Assembly: GCA_001768975.1 (NCBI GenBank)
Contig: MEND01000116.1
Coordinates: 1 to 33,595 of the forward strand
Source: Bacteroidetes bacterium GWA2_31_9
GTDB taxonomy: Bacteria; Bacteroidota; Bacteroidia; Bacteroidales; GWF2-33-38
Length of the DNA: 33,595 bases
Reading direction: 5' to 3'
Below the pieces are notes generated by a model that was given only the letters and a program-made list of their open reading frames with translations, was not told where the DNA came from and ran no database searches. Below, in pieces: positions 17,337-26,689 of the stretch (positions are counted from its first letter, which is position 1; every line of letters starts with the position of its first letter). Both the position numbers and the translations under genes were made by a program.

Positions 17337-18343
17337 TTTTTCATTTTTTTAATTTCTTTATCGAAATCAGATTCAACTAATTTGTCCTGAATAATACGAT
17401 ATTTATCAAATTCCTTTTCGGCTAAAGCTAATGCAACTTCGTGAGAAACTTTTCCTTGATGTGTTAATATTTCTTCTTCGTTAAATTTTAAAAACGCATC
17501 TAATTTATCAATCCAGTTATTCATGTACATCACAACTCCCTTATTTGCCTGATTTTCGGCATAATCCAGATACATTGTTACAATTCTGTTAAGGCTGTCA
17601 AGTTCTTTTTCGTTCAAATAGTTTTTAGCTGTTCCAATATCAGTTTTTCGAATATTTCCTTTAGGAGCGTTTTTCCATGAAGTTAAACCCATGTTTTCTT
17701 TCAAACTATCTGCTCTATGTGCAATAATCTCAGCAGCAGTTTGTCCGGTAATAGCCCAGTGAAGTTTATTTTGAACCGTTGCAAAAAAATCTTTAGTCAT
17801 TTGAGTATTTAAATTGTAATCGGCACTGCATTGTGAATATATATCAGTAATTTTTTGATAAAATCGTCTTTCGCTCGAACGAATATCACGAATTCTAGCA
17901 AGCTGCTCTTCAAAATAATCTTTCCCAAAAATATTATTTGGATTTTTCAAGCGTTCATCATCCATTGTAAAGCCTTTTACAATATATTCTTTTAAACGTT
18001 CGGTTGCCCAAATTCTGAAATGTGTTGCCTGAGTGCTATTAACTCTATAACCTACTGAAATTATTGCATCAAGATTATAAAACTGTGTTTTGTAGGTTTT
18101 TCCGTCAGAAGCAGTATGTGCAATTTTTGCACTAACTGAGTTTTCTTCAAGCTCCCCAGTTTGAAAAATATTCTTCAAATGCTTTGTTGCAACAGTTCTG
18201 TCAACACCAAATAAATCAGCAATTTTTTGCTGCGTAAGCCAAATAGTTTCATTTTGTAAATAAATTTCAATCTTTACATTTCCATTTGGAGTTGTATAAA
18301 GCAAAATCTCGTTAAAACCTTCTTTTTTTGAAATATTTATCAT
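17333..18343 (-). CDS. RhuM-family DNA-binding accessory protein
   Basis: A 336-residue protein of the RhuM family, known from pathogenicity islands and mobile regions and often near restriction or toxin-antitoxin genes. No biochemical role is established. The N-terminal segment (about 10-110) fits the family: [46 protein letters not shown] contains a predicted helix-turn-helix, followed by [37 protein letters not shown]. The C-terminal half is helical. It is intact, starts at an ATG with no Shine-Dalgarno sequence, and its stop overlaps the mutB start. Its position between two mutase subunits marks it as an insertion into a metabolic operon. Confidence 0.85.
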   Translation of the reverse strand: MINISKKEGFNEILLYTTPNGNVKIEIYLQNETIWLTQQKIADLFGVDRTVATKHLKNIFQTGELEENSVSAKIAHTASDGKTYKTQFYNLDAIISVGYRVNSTQATHFRIWATERLKEYIVKGFTMDDERLKNPNNIFGKDYFEEQLARIRDIRSSERRFYQKITDIYSQCSADYNLNTQMTKDFFATVQNKLHWAITGQTAAEIIAHRADSLKENMGLTSWKNAPKGNIRKTDIGTAKNYLNEKELDSLNRIVTMYLDYAENQANKGVVMYMNNWIDKLDAFLKFNEEEILTHQGKVSHEVALALAEKEFDKYRIIQDKLVESDFDKEIKKMKK

Positions 18344-18387
18344 TGCTTACTCTAGTGTTTGAGATTCTAGCGTTTTTTGTTTTTTTG

Positions 18388-18514
18388 TTAAACTATTTTA
18401 GAAATAAAGGCTTCAAAAAGTTCAATATTTGTAAATCCTTTTGAAATCAAATCATTGTATAATTCCTTATCTCATGTTAATAATATTTGCATCAAGGTTA
18501 AATCCTTTTATCAC
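18388..18514 (-). pseudogene. Decayed toxin-like fragment (possibly PIN domain)
   Basis: Reading from a GTG at 18514, the minus strand gives MIKGFNLDANII, then needs a +/-1 shift and suppression of one TGA (a TGG-to-TGA change would do) to continue as LLT-W-DKELYNDLISKGFTNIELFEAFISKIV before TAA at 18388. DANI is typical of the first PIN-domain acidic motif. The fragment is far shorter than a real PIN toxin. It lies right after the antitoxin-like gene, where a toxin would be expected. It may be a remnant left by internal deletion, but the match is by eye and weak. Confidence 0.33.
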
Positions 18515-18747
18515 TAGACATCTTTCCAAAATAAATTTTAAACCTTATTCCTTAATTTTTTAACTTTAGTAGAAAAAATAGCATACGCAAAATTAACCTT
18601 ATTAGCTTATTGAGAGATTAAAATATGGTAATAAGGTTAAATTGTAACCATTTATTGATTTCTATTAAGGTTGATTGTAAAAAAATAAGGTTTTTATTCA
18701 TGATAGTAATTAAAAATGGCTATTAGATTAATTTTGAAAGATGTCTA
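18515..18747. mobile_element. TA-flanked MITE with inverted terminal repeats
   Basis: The ends TAGACATCTTTCCAAAAT (18515-18532) and ATTTTGAAAGATGTCTA (18731-18747) are inverted repeats differing by one extra C. Both finish in TA, as expected for IS630/mariner-type insertion into a TA dinucleotide. The 229-bp interior has no open frame and is itself palindromic (AATTAACCTTATTA with TAATAAGGTTAAATT; AAACCTTATT with AATAAGGTTT). It sits exactly at the end of the antitoxin-like gene and provides its present TAG stop. Confidence 0.7.
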
Positions 18748-18969
18748 ATATTTTTTATTTTCTTTATACTGATTATAAGCTTCTTTTTTTGCTTTCTCAA
18801 ATTCATTGTTCCAGTCAACATCTTTAGCTTCGTTCATAGCTTTTTGAACATCAGTTTCCATTAATCGAAATCGCTGATATGCAAGTTCATCTTCTAGTAA
18901 TAATTTTATTTTTTCTATTCCTAAAAATCTGATTAAATCGTCTTGTATTGGAATTTGAATTGTTGTCAT
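18745..18969 (-). CDS. Small antitoxin-like protein
   Basis: A 74-residue acidic and basic, helical protein (MTTIQIPIQDDLIRFLGIEK, then ELAYQRFRLMETDVQKAMNEAKDVDWNNEFEKAKKEAYNQYKENKK). Small proteins of this shape are commonly the antitoxin of type II toxin-antitoxin pairs in Bacteroidota, but I cannot name the family with certainty. It has its own consensus promoter just upstream. The MITE has replaced its 3' end: removing the element would restore a TAG one codon earlier, so the protein is essentially complete. No intact toxin follows; a decayed fragment does. Confidence 0.65.
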   Translation of the reverse strand: MTTIQIPIQDDLIRFLGIEKIKLLLEDELAYQRFRLMETDVQKAMNEAKDVDWNNEFEKAKKEAYNQYKENKKY

Positions 18970-19004
18970 AAAATATTTATAAATTATATATCAAATATGT
19001 TTAT

Positions 19005-19035
19005 CAAAAATAGTTAATTATTGGTTTATCATCAA
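19005..19035 (-). promoter_or_regulatory. Consensus promoter for the antitoxin/RhuM block
   Basis: On the minus strand, TTG (19035-19033, in ATTTG), a 20-bp spacer and an exact TATTTTTG (19012-19005) match the Bacteroidota TTTG-N19-20-TAnnTTTG promoter. The -7 box lies 35 bp before the antitoxin ATG and 36 bp past the mutA stop. The inserted block therefore brings its own promoter, which may also read into mutB. Confidence 0.6.
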
Positions 19036-19047
19036 ATATTTCAGCTT

Positions 19048-20877
19048 CTATATTCCTAGTTGATTCTGAATCTCTATTAACGTTTCCAAAATATTCGACT
19101 TCGCATGTATAAAGTTTTTCAGTCCAAGCTTTTGAAATTCCTCAACATGATTTTTTGGATAACCTGCCAAAATCAAAATAGTAGAATTGTTCAGTTTTTC
19201 AATTAGTTGAGGCACAATTTCGGGATATTCGTCATCGAAACTGCAAATAACTGTAATTTCTGCCTTGCTTGATTTAGCTTCTTTTATGCCCTCGTCAATT
19301 GTTTTGAATCCTATATTGTCAATTATTTTAAATCCTGCACAAGAGAAAAAACCTGAACTAAATGTTGCTCTTGCTTTTCGCATTGCTGGATTTCCATAAG
19401 TCAACAAAAATACTTCGGGAGTTTTTTTCAACTTTTCAGTTTTTAGCCTTAATTCTTCAAATGCTTCTGCTCCTCTGTAAAGTTTCAAAGGCTCAATAAT
19501 TTTCTTTTCATCCGAATGTGGGTAAATTTCAGGCTTTTCATCATTTTTTGAAATTGATTCTAAAATGTTAGGATATAGATTTGTACCAAGAATTTTTTCA
19601 TTTTTTAATGCTATTTCAAGCTCTCGTTTTGCTGATGTTTCTTTAATTATTTTCTGAACAATTCCCTTTTCAAACGATTTTAAATAACCACCTGTTTCTT
19701 CAATTTGAAGAAAAATTTTCCATGCTTGTTCGATAATCGAATTTGTCAGATTTTCAATATAATATGAGCCAGCAGCGACATCGGTAACTTTATCGAGCGA
19801 TGATTCGTGTCTTAACACATTCTGAATGTTTTTTGCAACTCTGTCGGAAAAATCGTTTTGTGATTTATATGTTATGTCAAAAGGCTTTATGGTTAAACTG
19901 TCTGTCCCACCAATTATAGCCGACATTGCTTCGGTTGTTGCTCTAAGCATATTTACGTGTGGGTCGTATTTTGTCATGTTCCAAACCGATGTTTCGGAAT
20001 GTATTTGCATTTTTGCAAATTCGTCATTTATGTTGTACGAAGATGCTATTTTAGCCCATAAAAACCTTGCTGCTCGTAGCTTTGCAATTTCAAAAAAATA
20101 ATTATTCCCGATCGAAAATGTAAATTTCATTGATTTGAAAATCTCTTCTGGCTTAAATCCCACATCGGTAAATTTATTAATGTATTCAACAGCCTTGCTT
20201 AAACTTAATCCAACTTCTTGAACAATAGTAGCACCCGAATTGTGAAATATGCTTCCATTAATATTTAAAATCTTTAAATCAAGATTAGCAGTATTTGATA
20301 GATTGTGTAATTTCTTGAAAGTTTGGCTATAATCTTTTTCGCTATTCAAGTAATTTCCTTTTGTAGATAAATAACCAAGAGGGTCAAAATTAATTGAGCC
20401 CTTAAGCTTTGCATTTTGTGAAAAAACCTCAGCAATAACAACTTCATGCGATGGTGCGGTAAAATATAAATCTGCATTAAAATCAAGATTTTTCAGCAAA
20501 TCCAAAACTTCATTTTTTGATATTTTGCTTTTTATAATAAAATGAATTGCATCAGCTCCCGATTTGATTGATTTTGAGGCAATTTTATTTGCTTCTTTTG
20601 GGTCTTTTACAACAATATCCTGACAAATTTTCCAATCATTTGTTGTTTTAGTTGCTCGTAGAAATGGAAAAATTGCGGGAGTTAATTCGTCGGGTTTGTA
20701 GTTTGTTAGCTTTGAATTATGATAACAAGGCAAAACTTTAAAACCTTCGGAAGTATTCCAAACAAGTTTTTTTTCAAAATCGCCACCTTTTAAATCCTCA
20801 TTCACAACTTTTTCCCAGTCATCAATACTAGAGGTCGGGAAGAGTTCAAACAGTTTATCGTAGTTATTATCAGTCAT
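19048..20877 (-). CDS. mutA: Methylmalonyl-CoA mutase small subunit
   Basis: The non-catalytic partner of MutB in the heterodimeric bacterial mutase. The 609-residue protein follows the same barrel plus Rossmann-like layout (DDWEKVVNEDLKGGDFEKKLVWNTSEGF at the start; [66 protein letters not shown]). Its C-terminal domain (VFLLTYGNPAMRKARATFSSGFF) lacks the D-x-H-x2-G cobalamin motif, as expected for the small subunit. The ATG at 20877 lies 21 bp after an exact -7 box. In most relatives mutB follows directly; here four accessory features intervene. Confidence 0.93.
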   Translation of the reverse strand: MTDNNYDKLFELFPTSSIDDWEKVVNEDLKGGDFEKKLVWNTSEGFKVLPCYHNSKLTNYKPDELTPAIFPFLRATKTTNDWKICQDIVVKDPKEANKIASKSIKSGADAIHFIIKSKISKNEVLDLLKNLDFNADLYFTAPSHEVVIAEVFSQNAKLKGSINFDPLGYLSTKGNYLNSEKDYSQTFKKLHNLSNTANLDLKILNINGSIFHNSGATIVQEVGLSLSKAVEYINKFTDVGFKPEEIFKSMKFTFSIGNNYFFEIAKLRAARFLWAKIASSYNINDEFAKMQIHSETSVWNMTKYDPHVNMLRATTEAMSAIIGGTDSLTIKPFDITYKSQNDFSDRVAKNIQNVLRHESSLDKVTDVAAGSYYIENLTNSIIEQAWKIFLQIEETGGYLKSFEKGIVQKIIKETSAKRELEIALKNEKILGTNLYPNILESISKNDEKPEIYPHSDEKKIIEPLKLYRGAEAFEELRLKTEKLKKTPEVFLLTYGNPAMRKARATFSSGFFSCAGFKIIDNIGFKTIDEGIKEAKSSKAEITVICSFDDEYPEIVPQLIEKLNNSTILILAGYPKNHVEEFQKLGLKNFIHAKSNILETLIEIQNQLGI

Positions 20878-20898
20878 TATTTTTAATTAAAATGATTG

Positions 20899-20906
20899 CA
20901 AAGTTA
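20899..20906 (-). promoter_or_regulatory. -7 promoter box of mutA
   Basis: TAACTTTG on the minus strand is an exact TAnnTTTG, placed 21 bp before the mutA ATG. No clear TTG is found at the expected -33 distance. Confidence 0.45.
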
Positions 20907-21249
20907 AAGATATAAAATTTATATTTTATGCTATTTATCATTGACCGAAAAGGAAGTAAGTGATTTGCTAATTATTTTACTCTTTTACATTAAGAATAAG
21001 CTGTTATAGTCTGATTTATTTTGATAAATACATGTGCATTAAGTAAATCTATAAAAGCTAAATATTTTTAATTTCAATTTTGTGTTTTTTGTAAAATAAT
21101 TTTTACATAATGTTTAAATTTGTTGAGGGCTTTGCCGTTCACAAAGATTTTATGATACCTTATAAATTTTAATCTAGCTAAAAGAGATATTTTATTAATT
21201 TTATACTTAAACTAAGATAAATTGTAGTATTTTTTTACCTATTGTTTTT

Positions 21250-21330
21250 AGTGCTGTAAGTACGGAATATTTGTAGAAAATTATTTCCACCCATTTTTAA
21301 AAAGTGCCGTTGGTACAACATATCTTTCAA
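21250..21330. repeat. Degenerate direct repeat of a 'GTGCCGTTGGTAC' element
   Basis: AGTGCTGTAAGTACGGAATA (from 21250) and AGTGCCGTTGGTACAACATA (from 21303) are diverged direct repeats. They resemble a short intergenic repeat that I have seen often in Bacteroidota, ending in tttgtagaaa. Low confidence. Confidence 0.35.
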
Positions 21331-21513
21331 CCTTAACTGAACTTTTATAATGCTTTAATTTTTCATTTGTGCCTTATAATTGAAAAAAATATGTAAATTG
21401 CTAACTAAAAATAAATTTTATTTTTTTGTGTAAATATTTTGTAAATAGAGAATAATTTAAGACAAATTAAGTTTAACGATACATAAATTAAAAAGAGTTG
21501 GGATTCAAAAATT

Positions 21514-23601
21514 ATGTTTTATTCAAAACACATAAAAACAATACGTTTCGTTGCAATATTATTCATTTTGTTAACTCAAATATGCTTTGCCCAAAATTCA
21601 ACTACCGATTCATTAATTAACCTTTTAAACAGTTCAAATATTGACACCAACAAGGTTAATATAATTAACAATCTAGCAACTACATATTATGGAAATAATT
21701 CGGATAAGGCTTTAAAATATGCTAATCAGGCAATTGAATTGTCAATGACATTAAATTATGTAGGAGGATTAGTTCAGGCTTATCAAATTAAAGCAAATGT
21801 ATTTTATTCTCAAAGCAAATATAGTGAGGCTATTAGCAACTTTATGCTTTGTTTAAATTATTATAGTCGTTATAAAAATATTCTTTTAAAAAATAATGCT
21901 GATAAAAGCACATTAGCAGGCATTTATAATGTAATAGGAGTTATTCTTTATTATCAAGCTGATTACGACGAATCTTTAAGTTATTACTTGAAGAGCATTA
22001 GCGTTTATGAGGAAATTGGAAATAAAGGCGGTGTTTCAGATTGTTATAATAATATTGGAATTATATACCAAAATCAGAACGATAATTCAAAAGCATTATT
22101 TTATCATTTTAAAAGCCTATCTATTAAATATGAACTTAAAGACACACTAGGCGAGGCTACTTCATACAACAATATTGGTGAAATTTATCGTAGTCAAAAT
22201 CAGTTCGAAAAGGCACTTAATTATTATTATAAAGGATTAAATATTAAAGAAAACACCAACGATATTGGTGGAATTGCAACTGCTTGTAACAATATTGGCT
22301 ATATATATTTAGAAACAAATAGATTAGATAGTGCATTTACATTTATTAACCGATGTCTTAACTACTCCTTATCAACTGGCGAAAAATTCGATATTGCCGA
22401 GTCATACCTTAGCATGGGTGAGTACTATAAAAAAATTAAAAATTACACTCAAGCCGAAAATTATTTTCTAAAAGCTTACAATCTTTCAAAAGAACTTGGA
22501 ACACCCGAAATTATATTAAAGTCTTCTGAAAAATTAAGCGAAATAAGCTCAATGTCTGGCAATTACAAACAAGCTTTTTACTATTTTAAAGATTTCAAAG
22601 ACATAACCGATAAGCTTCATAATGAGGAAAAAATAAAAAAGATGACTCAGCTTGAGTTACAACACGAATTTGATCAAAAACAAAAAGAGTCGAAGTTTAA
22701 AGAACAGCAAATATCTCTGGTTCAGAAATCTAAGCTAAAACGTCAACGAATAATTTCTTATGCTTCTCTTGCTGGATTAGTACTTACTTTGCTTTTAGTA
22801 TTTGTTATTTACAGAAACTATAATAACAAAAAGCATTTAACAATTTCGTTAATGAATCAGAAAAAAGAGTTAGAAAAAGAAAAGAAAAAATCTGATAAAC
22901 TACTACTTAATATTTTACCATTTGAAATAGCCGAAGAACTTAAAAAATATGGAAAAGCTAGTGTAAAACAATACAATATGGTGTCGGTAATGTTTGCCGA
23001 TGTTAAAGGATTTACAATGCTTTGCGAAGAAATTACTCCTTTTGAGTTAATAAGTGAACTTGATAATTATTTTGAAAGAATTGATTTAATTATTGAACAA
23101 AACATAATTGAAAAAATTAAAACTGCCGGTGATTCTTATATGTGTGCAGGTGGTGTTCCGATTGCAAACAAAAGTAATCCAATTGATATGGTTTTAGCTT
23201 CACTTGCAATACAAAAATATATGAAGGAGGTAAATAAAGAAAAAATTATTCATAACAAACCTCTTTGGCAAATGAGAATTGGAATTCATACAGGTCCATT
23301 ACTGGCTGGTGTTATTGGAAAAAACAAATTTGCATACGACATTTGGGGCGATACAGTAAATGTGGCTGCAAGACTAGAATCAACTGCCGAAGCTGAAAAA
23401 GTTAATGTTTCAGGAGAAACCTATCAATTTATAAGAAACTATTTCGATTGTACTTTCAGAGGTAGAATTCCTGCCAAAAACAAAGGAGATATTGATATGT
23501 ATTTTGTAAATAGAATTAAACTTGAATACTCATCCGACGAAGAAGGATATTTGCCTAATAATCGTTTAATTGTTGAAATTAAGGAAATTAATAAGACATA
23601 A
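21514..23601 (+). CDS. TPR-domain transmembrane adenylate cyclase (class III)
   Basis: A 695-residue membrane signalling enzyme expected to make cAMP. It has a signal peptide (MFYSKHIKTIRFVAILFILLTQICFA-Q) and a periplasmic tetratricopeptide array (about 40-390; recurring YNNIGxIYxxQNxxxKALxYxxKxL). A transmembrane helix (about 413-433) and a charged coiled coil (about 445-470) lead to a cytoplasmic class III cyclase domain (about 488-670). Metal-binding aspartates are D496 (FADVKGF) and D540 (AGDSYM). The transition-state pair is N616/R620 (VNVAARLES). The base-selecting pair K536 and D609 (DIWGD) is the adenylate type; guanylate cyclases have Glu and Cys there. It is followed 20 bp later by the DUF5686 protein. 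Confidence 0.88.
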   Translation: MFYSKHIKTIRFVAILFILLTQICFAQNSTTDSLINLLNSSNIDTNKVNIINNLATTYYGNNSDKALKYANQAIELSMTLNYVGGLVQAYQIKANVFYSQSKYSEAISNFMLCLNYYSRYKNILLKNNADKSTLAGIYNVIGVILYYQADYDESLSYYLKSISVYEEIGNKGGVSDCYNNIGIIYQNQNDNSKALFYHFKSLSIKYELKDTLGEATSYNNIGEIYRSQNQFEKALNYYYKGLNIKENTNDIGGIATACNNIGYIYLETNRLDSAFTFINRCLNYSLSTGEKFDIAESYLSMGEYYKKIKNYTQAENYFLKAYNLSKELGTPEIILKSSEKLSEISSMSGNYKQAFYYFKDFKDITDKLHNEEKIKKMTQLELQHEFDQKQKESKFKEQQISLVQKSKLKRQRIISYASLAGLVLTLLLVFVIYRNYNNKKHLTISLMNQKKELEKEKKKSDKLLLNILPFEIAEELKKYGKASVKQYNMVSVMFADVKGFTMLCEEITPFELISELDNYFERIDLIIEQNIIEKIKTAGDSYMCAGGVPIANKSNPIDMVLASLAIQKYMKEVNKEKIIHNKPLWQMRIGIHTGPLLAGVIGKNKFAYDIWGDTVNVAARLESTAEAEKVNVSGETYQFIRNYFDCTFRGRIPAKNKGDIDMYFVNRIKLEYSSDEEGYLPNNRLIVEIKEINKT

Positions 23602-23621
23602 TTTTAGAAACTAAAGACATA

Positions 23622-26375
23622 ATGACCTTAAACAAATTTTTCATTTTTATCCTAATACTTTCTTTAAAGTCAACAACTATTTTCACTCAAATTACTACAC
23701 AAAAAAATACTATTTCCGGAAAAATAAAATCAGAAAGTGGAGAGCCAATTCCATTTTGCAGTTTATATTGCCCATTGCTTTCAGAAGGCTCAATGACCAA
23801 CATCAATGGTGAGTTTAATATAAAATTGCCTAGCGGGAAGCATCAAATAAATGTTCATTGTATGGGTTACGAAACTCAATCTATAACATTTGATGCAACA
23901 AAATCCAATTTTGACATGCTAATCATTTTAAAGCCATTAGTTTTTCAGCTTGGTGAAGTAACCGTTTTGTCAAAAACAGAAGATCCTGCCTATAATATTA
24001 TGCGTAAAGCCATTGTAATGGCTGAATATTACAAAAAACATGTTTTGGAGTTCAACTGTAATGTTTATATGCGTAGCTTCTTAGCATTTGATGATCTTCC
24101 CGGCTTTGTTGAAACAGCGATTAAAAAATCTGACGATAACAATACAGTATTAAAATCCACCAATGGTATCACTGAAACAATTTCTGAATATCATTACCAA
24201 GCACCTAATATTGTAAGAGAAAAAATTCTGTCTCAAAAAATCCACAATGATGCAATGGATTTAGGATCTGGATATTTTAAACTTGATTTCTATGATTTAA
24301 GCGATGCAGATATTATATCTCCGATTAGTAAAAATGCTTTCAAAGTTTACAAATTTCATTTAGAAAACTCATTTGCCGAGAACAAAAATATAGTCTATAA
24401 AATAAAAATAATTCCACGTCGAAAAGGCTCAGATCTTATGTCGGGATATATTTTTATTAGTAATGAAACATGGCATGTCCATAGCGTTGATGTACAATAT
24501 AAGCAAAGCATTGCTGACATTGAATACAAGCAATTATATTCAGAGGTTGAAAAAAATGTTTGGATGTCAATAAATCATAATATTGCTGTAAAAGCTTCTT
24601 TTCTTGGCTTCGGTGGTCGTTACAAATATATCGCAACACTTAGTAAGATTTCTGTAAAAACCGATACAGAAGTAAATGAAAAAATTATTTCTCTTATAAA
24701 AAAGCCTGAAACAAATATTGAGTTCGACACAAAGTCATATAACTCTCAAATAGATACCACAGAATCAAACGAAAAATCAACGAAAGCAGAAATCAAATTA
24801 ACCAAAAGTCAGGAAAAAATTTCAGAAGAAATTCAGAATCTTATGTCTCAGGATGACCTTAAAACCCGTCAAGCATTAAAATTAGTTCGATTGGTAAAAA
24901 AAGAAAGTAAAATTGCTGAAAAACAAGAAGAAATCTCTGAACCAAGACTTGAAGTTAAAGATGATTATAAAGTTGAATATGCCGATAGTACATTTACAAC
25001 AGACAATAAAATTTGGAACGAATTAAGAACAATCCCTTTAACCGAAGAAGAAAACAATCTGGTTGTTGTTCTCGATTCTATTGATAGAAACAAAGTTCCT
25101 GACACAGTGAGCCATACAAAAACAGATAATGGAAAGTTTAGTCTATTTCAATTATTGTTAAACAACGATACCGTAAAATGTAAAAACAAAAATTCAATAT
25201 TAAAAATATCTGGAATCATCAATAAATTGAGCCTTAATTTCAATACTGTTGATGGCTTTGTGCTTAAAAAACACTTATTTTCTTATGAGCGAAAGTACGA
25301 TAAAGGAACTTTTTATTCAATCATTCCAACCCTGAGCTATGGATTTGAAAGCAACGACCTTATGGGAGATATTAAATTTACATCGCAGTATAATGGAATG
25401 AAAAGAGCCGGTGTGTATTTTTCTGCTGGAAAAACTAACGAAGATTTCAATTCGGAAAAGCCAATGAGTTCATTCATGAATAGCATATCGAGCTTATTTC
25501 TGACCGAAAACATTAAAAAACTTTACAGAAAAATGTATATAAATATTGGACATGTGTTTGATTTGACAAATGGACTTTTGTTAAATACATCTTTTGAATA
25601 TGCACATCGTAACAAATTAACCAATCATTCTGATATTAAGATTATAAATCCTTTTAGGCAGGAATATACAAGCAATATACCTGTTTTGTCAAATAATTTA
25701 GACACTAGCATTTTCAACAGCAATATTGCCTCTATTTTTGAACTCGACATAAGCTACACACCATTTTATAAATATGAAATTGTAAACAATCAAAAAAAGA
25801 TGCTTTCATCAAAGTATCCAAGTTTTAATTTAAAATACAAACAAGCTATTAAAAATCTGTTTGATAGTGAATCTGATTTTAGTTATCTGGAACTTTCGAT
25901 GGGTCAATCAACAAAAGTGAATTTAATAGATAATGTTAGTTATTATTTGGGTGGTGCTATGTTTTTAAATAACAGCTCATTGTTTTTTTCCGACTATAAA
26001 AGCTTTAATACAAGTCCTTTCTATGTTAATGGAAAATCAGACATAAATTCATTCCAATTATTAGACTATTACTCGAATAACACATCTAACTATTTTTTCG
26101 AAGCTCATTTAGCGATTGAAGACAACGTTATTTTATTTAAACGATTGCCATTATTAAACAGAACAAATATTCGTGAAGAGTTCAGTATTAATTTTTTACA
26201 TACAGACCTAATTGACAATTACTATGAATTAGATTATTCGTTAAATAAAATCTTTATGATGTTTGATGTAGGAGTTTGTGCAAGTTTTCACAATACTGAA
26301 TTTCAGTCGGTGGGAGTTAAAGTCAGACTCAATTTTATTGGAAAATCTGGATATGGTTCATCCTTTCTAGAATAA
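23622..26375 (+). CDS. DUF5686 / carboxypeptidase-regulatory-like outer-membrane protein
   Basis: A 917-residue outer-membrane protein of unknown function. A signal peptide (about 1-22, ending TIFTQ) is followed by a CarboxypepD_reg-like domain (about 28-115: TISGKIKSESGEPIPFCSLYC ... GEFNIKLPSGKHQINVHCMGYETQ) and then DUF5686, whose typical opening EDPAYNIMRKAI lies near residue 125. The C-terminal third alternates aromatic and polar strands and ends in VGVKVRLNFIGKSGYGSSFLE, consistent with a beta-barrel. A charged, lysine- and glutamate-rich stretch (about 365-450) is probably a flexible loop or linker. The 20-bp spacing from the cyclase suggests one operon. Confidence 0.82.
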   Translation: MTLNKFFIFILILSLKSTTIFTQITTQKNTISGKIKSESGEPIPFCSLYCPLLSEGSMTNINGEFNIKLPSGKHQINVHCMGYETQSITFDATKSNFDMLIILKPLVFQLGEVTVLSKTEDPAYNIMRKAIVMAEYYKKHVLEFNCNVYMRSFLAFDDLPGFVETAIKKSDDNNTVLKSTNGITETISEYHYQAPNIVREKILSQKIHNDAMDLGSGYFKLDFYDLSDADIISPISKNAFKVYKFHLENSFAENKNIVYKIKIIPRRKGSDLMSGYIFISNETWHVHSVDVQYKQSIADIEYKQLYSEVEKNVWMSINHNIAVKASFLGFGGRYKYIATLSKISVKTDTEVNEKIISLIKKPETNIEFDTKSYNSQIDTTESNEKSTKAEIKLTKSQEKISEEIQNLMSQDDLKTRQALKLVRLVKKESKIAEKQEEISEPRLEVKDDYKVEYADSTFTTDNKIWNELRTIPLTEEENNLVVVLDSIDRNKVPDTVSHTKTDNGKFSLFQLLLNNDTVKCKNKNSILKISGIINKLSLNFNTVDGFVLKKHLFSYERKYDKGTFYSIIPTLSYGFESNDLMGDIKFTSQYNGMKRAGVYFSAGKTNEDFNSEKPMSSFMNSISSLFLTENIKKLYRKMYINIGHVFDLTNGLLLNTSFEYAHRNKLTNHSDIKIINPFRQEYTSNIPVLSNNLDTSIFNSNIASIFELDISYTPFYKYEIVNNQKKMLSSKYPSFNLKYKQAIKNLFDSESDFSYLELSMGQSTKVNLIDNVSYYLGGAMFLNNSSLFFSDYKSFNTSPFYVNGKSDINSFQLLDYYSNNTSNYFFEAHLAIEDNVILFKRLPLLNRTNIREEFSINFLHTDLIDNYYELDYSLNKIFMMFDVGVCASFHNTEFQSVGVKVRLNFIGKSGYGSSFLE

Positions 26376-26394
26376 TTCTTAAAAAGAATTTTTT
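26374..26394 (+). terminator. Terminator after the DUF5686 gene
   Basis: AATTCTT-AAA-AAGAATT followed by TTTT, beginning inside the stop codon. The stem is short and AT-rich, but it is perfectly paired and well placed. Confidence 0.5.
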
Positions 26395-26520
26395 ACATGC
26401 TACTTTCCAGTTTTTTTCTAAATTTCTTAATCTTATTTGTTATTGAAAAGGACAATAAACTTAACACGTAAATTAGTTTCAGACCTCACTAAAATACCCA
26501 AAATATTTCATTTTCAATCA

Positions 26521-26608
26521 CAAATTCACCCTGCTAGATAGCTATGTTTAAAATAAAAAATAAAAAAATGAAGGAATTATCTAACAGGGTAAACGCCAAT
26601 GCGAATTT
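26521..26608. repeat. Inverted repeat around ACCCTGcTAGATA
   Basis: ACCCTGCTAGATA (26528-26540) and TATCTAACAGGGT (26578-26590) pair at 12 of 13 positions. The outer flanks AAATTC and GAATTT also pair. The A-rich interior has no open frame. A hairpin-forming intergenic element. Confidence 0.5.
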
Positions 26609-26689
26609 ACTTCGGCAAATACCTTTGAAAATAAAATAATATATGAGTAAATCGGACATTATGGACAAACTCTATTTAGTGTCAATAAG

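Larger units (their letters stand above)
20878..21513. other. 636-bp AT-rich divergent spacer, no gene seen
   Basis: This is the divergent region between mutA (minus) and the cyclase gene (plus). It contains the mutA -7 box and a degenerate intergenic repeat at 21250-21330. No open frame, tRNA or other RNA structure stood out. It is very AT-rich, and the last 100 bp probably carry the cyclase promoter, which I could not place. Confidence 0.5.

Noticed and set aside
18515-18747. CRISPR-like reading of the AAGGTTA/AACCTTA recurrences
   Set aside because: The recurrences are inverted, unevenly spaced and lie within one TA-flanked element. There are no regular spacers and no cas genes.
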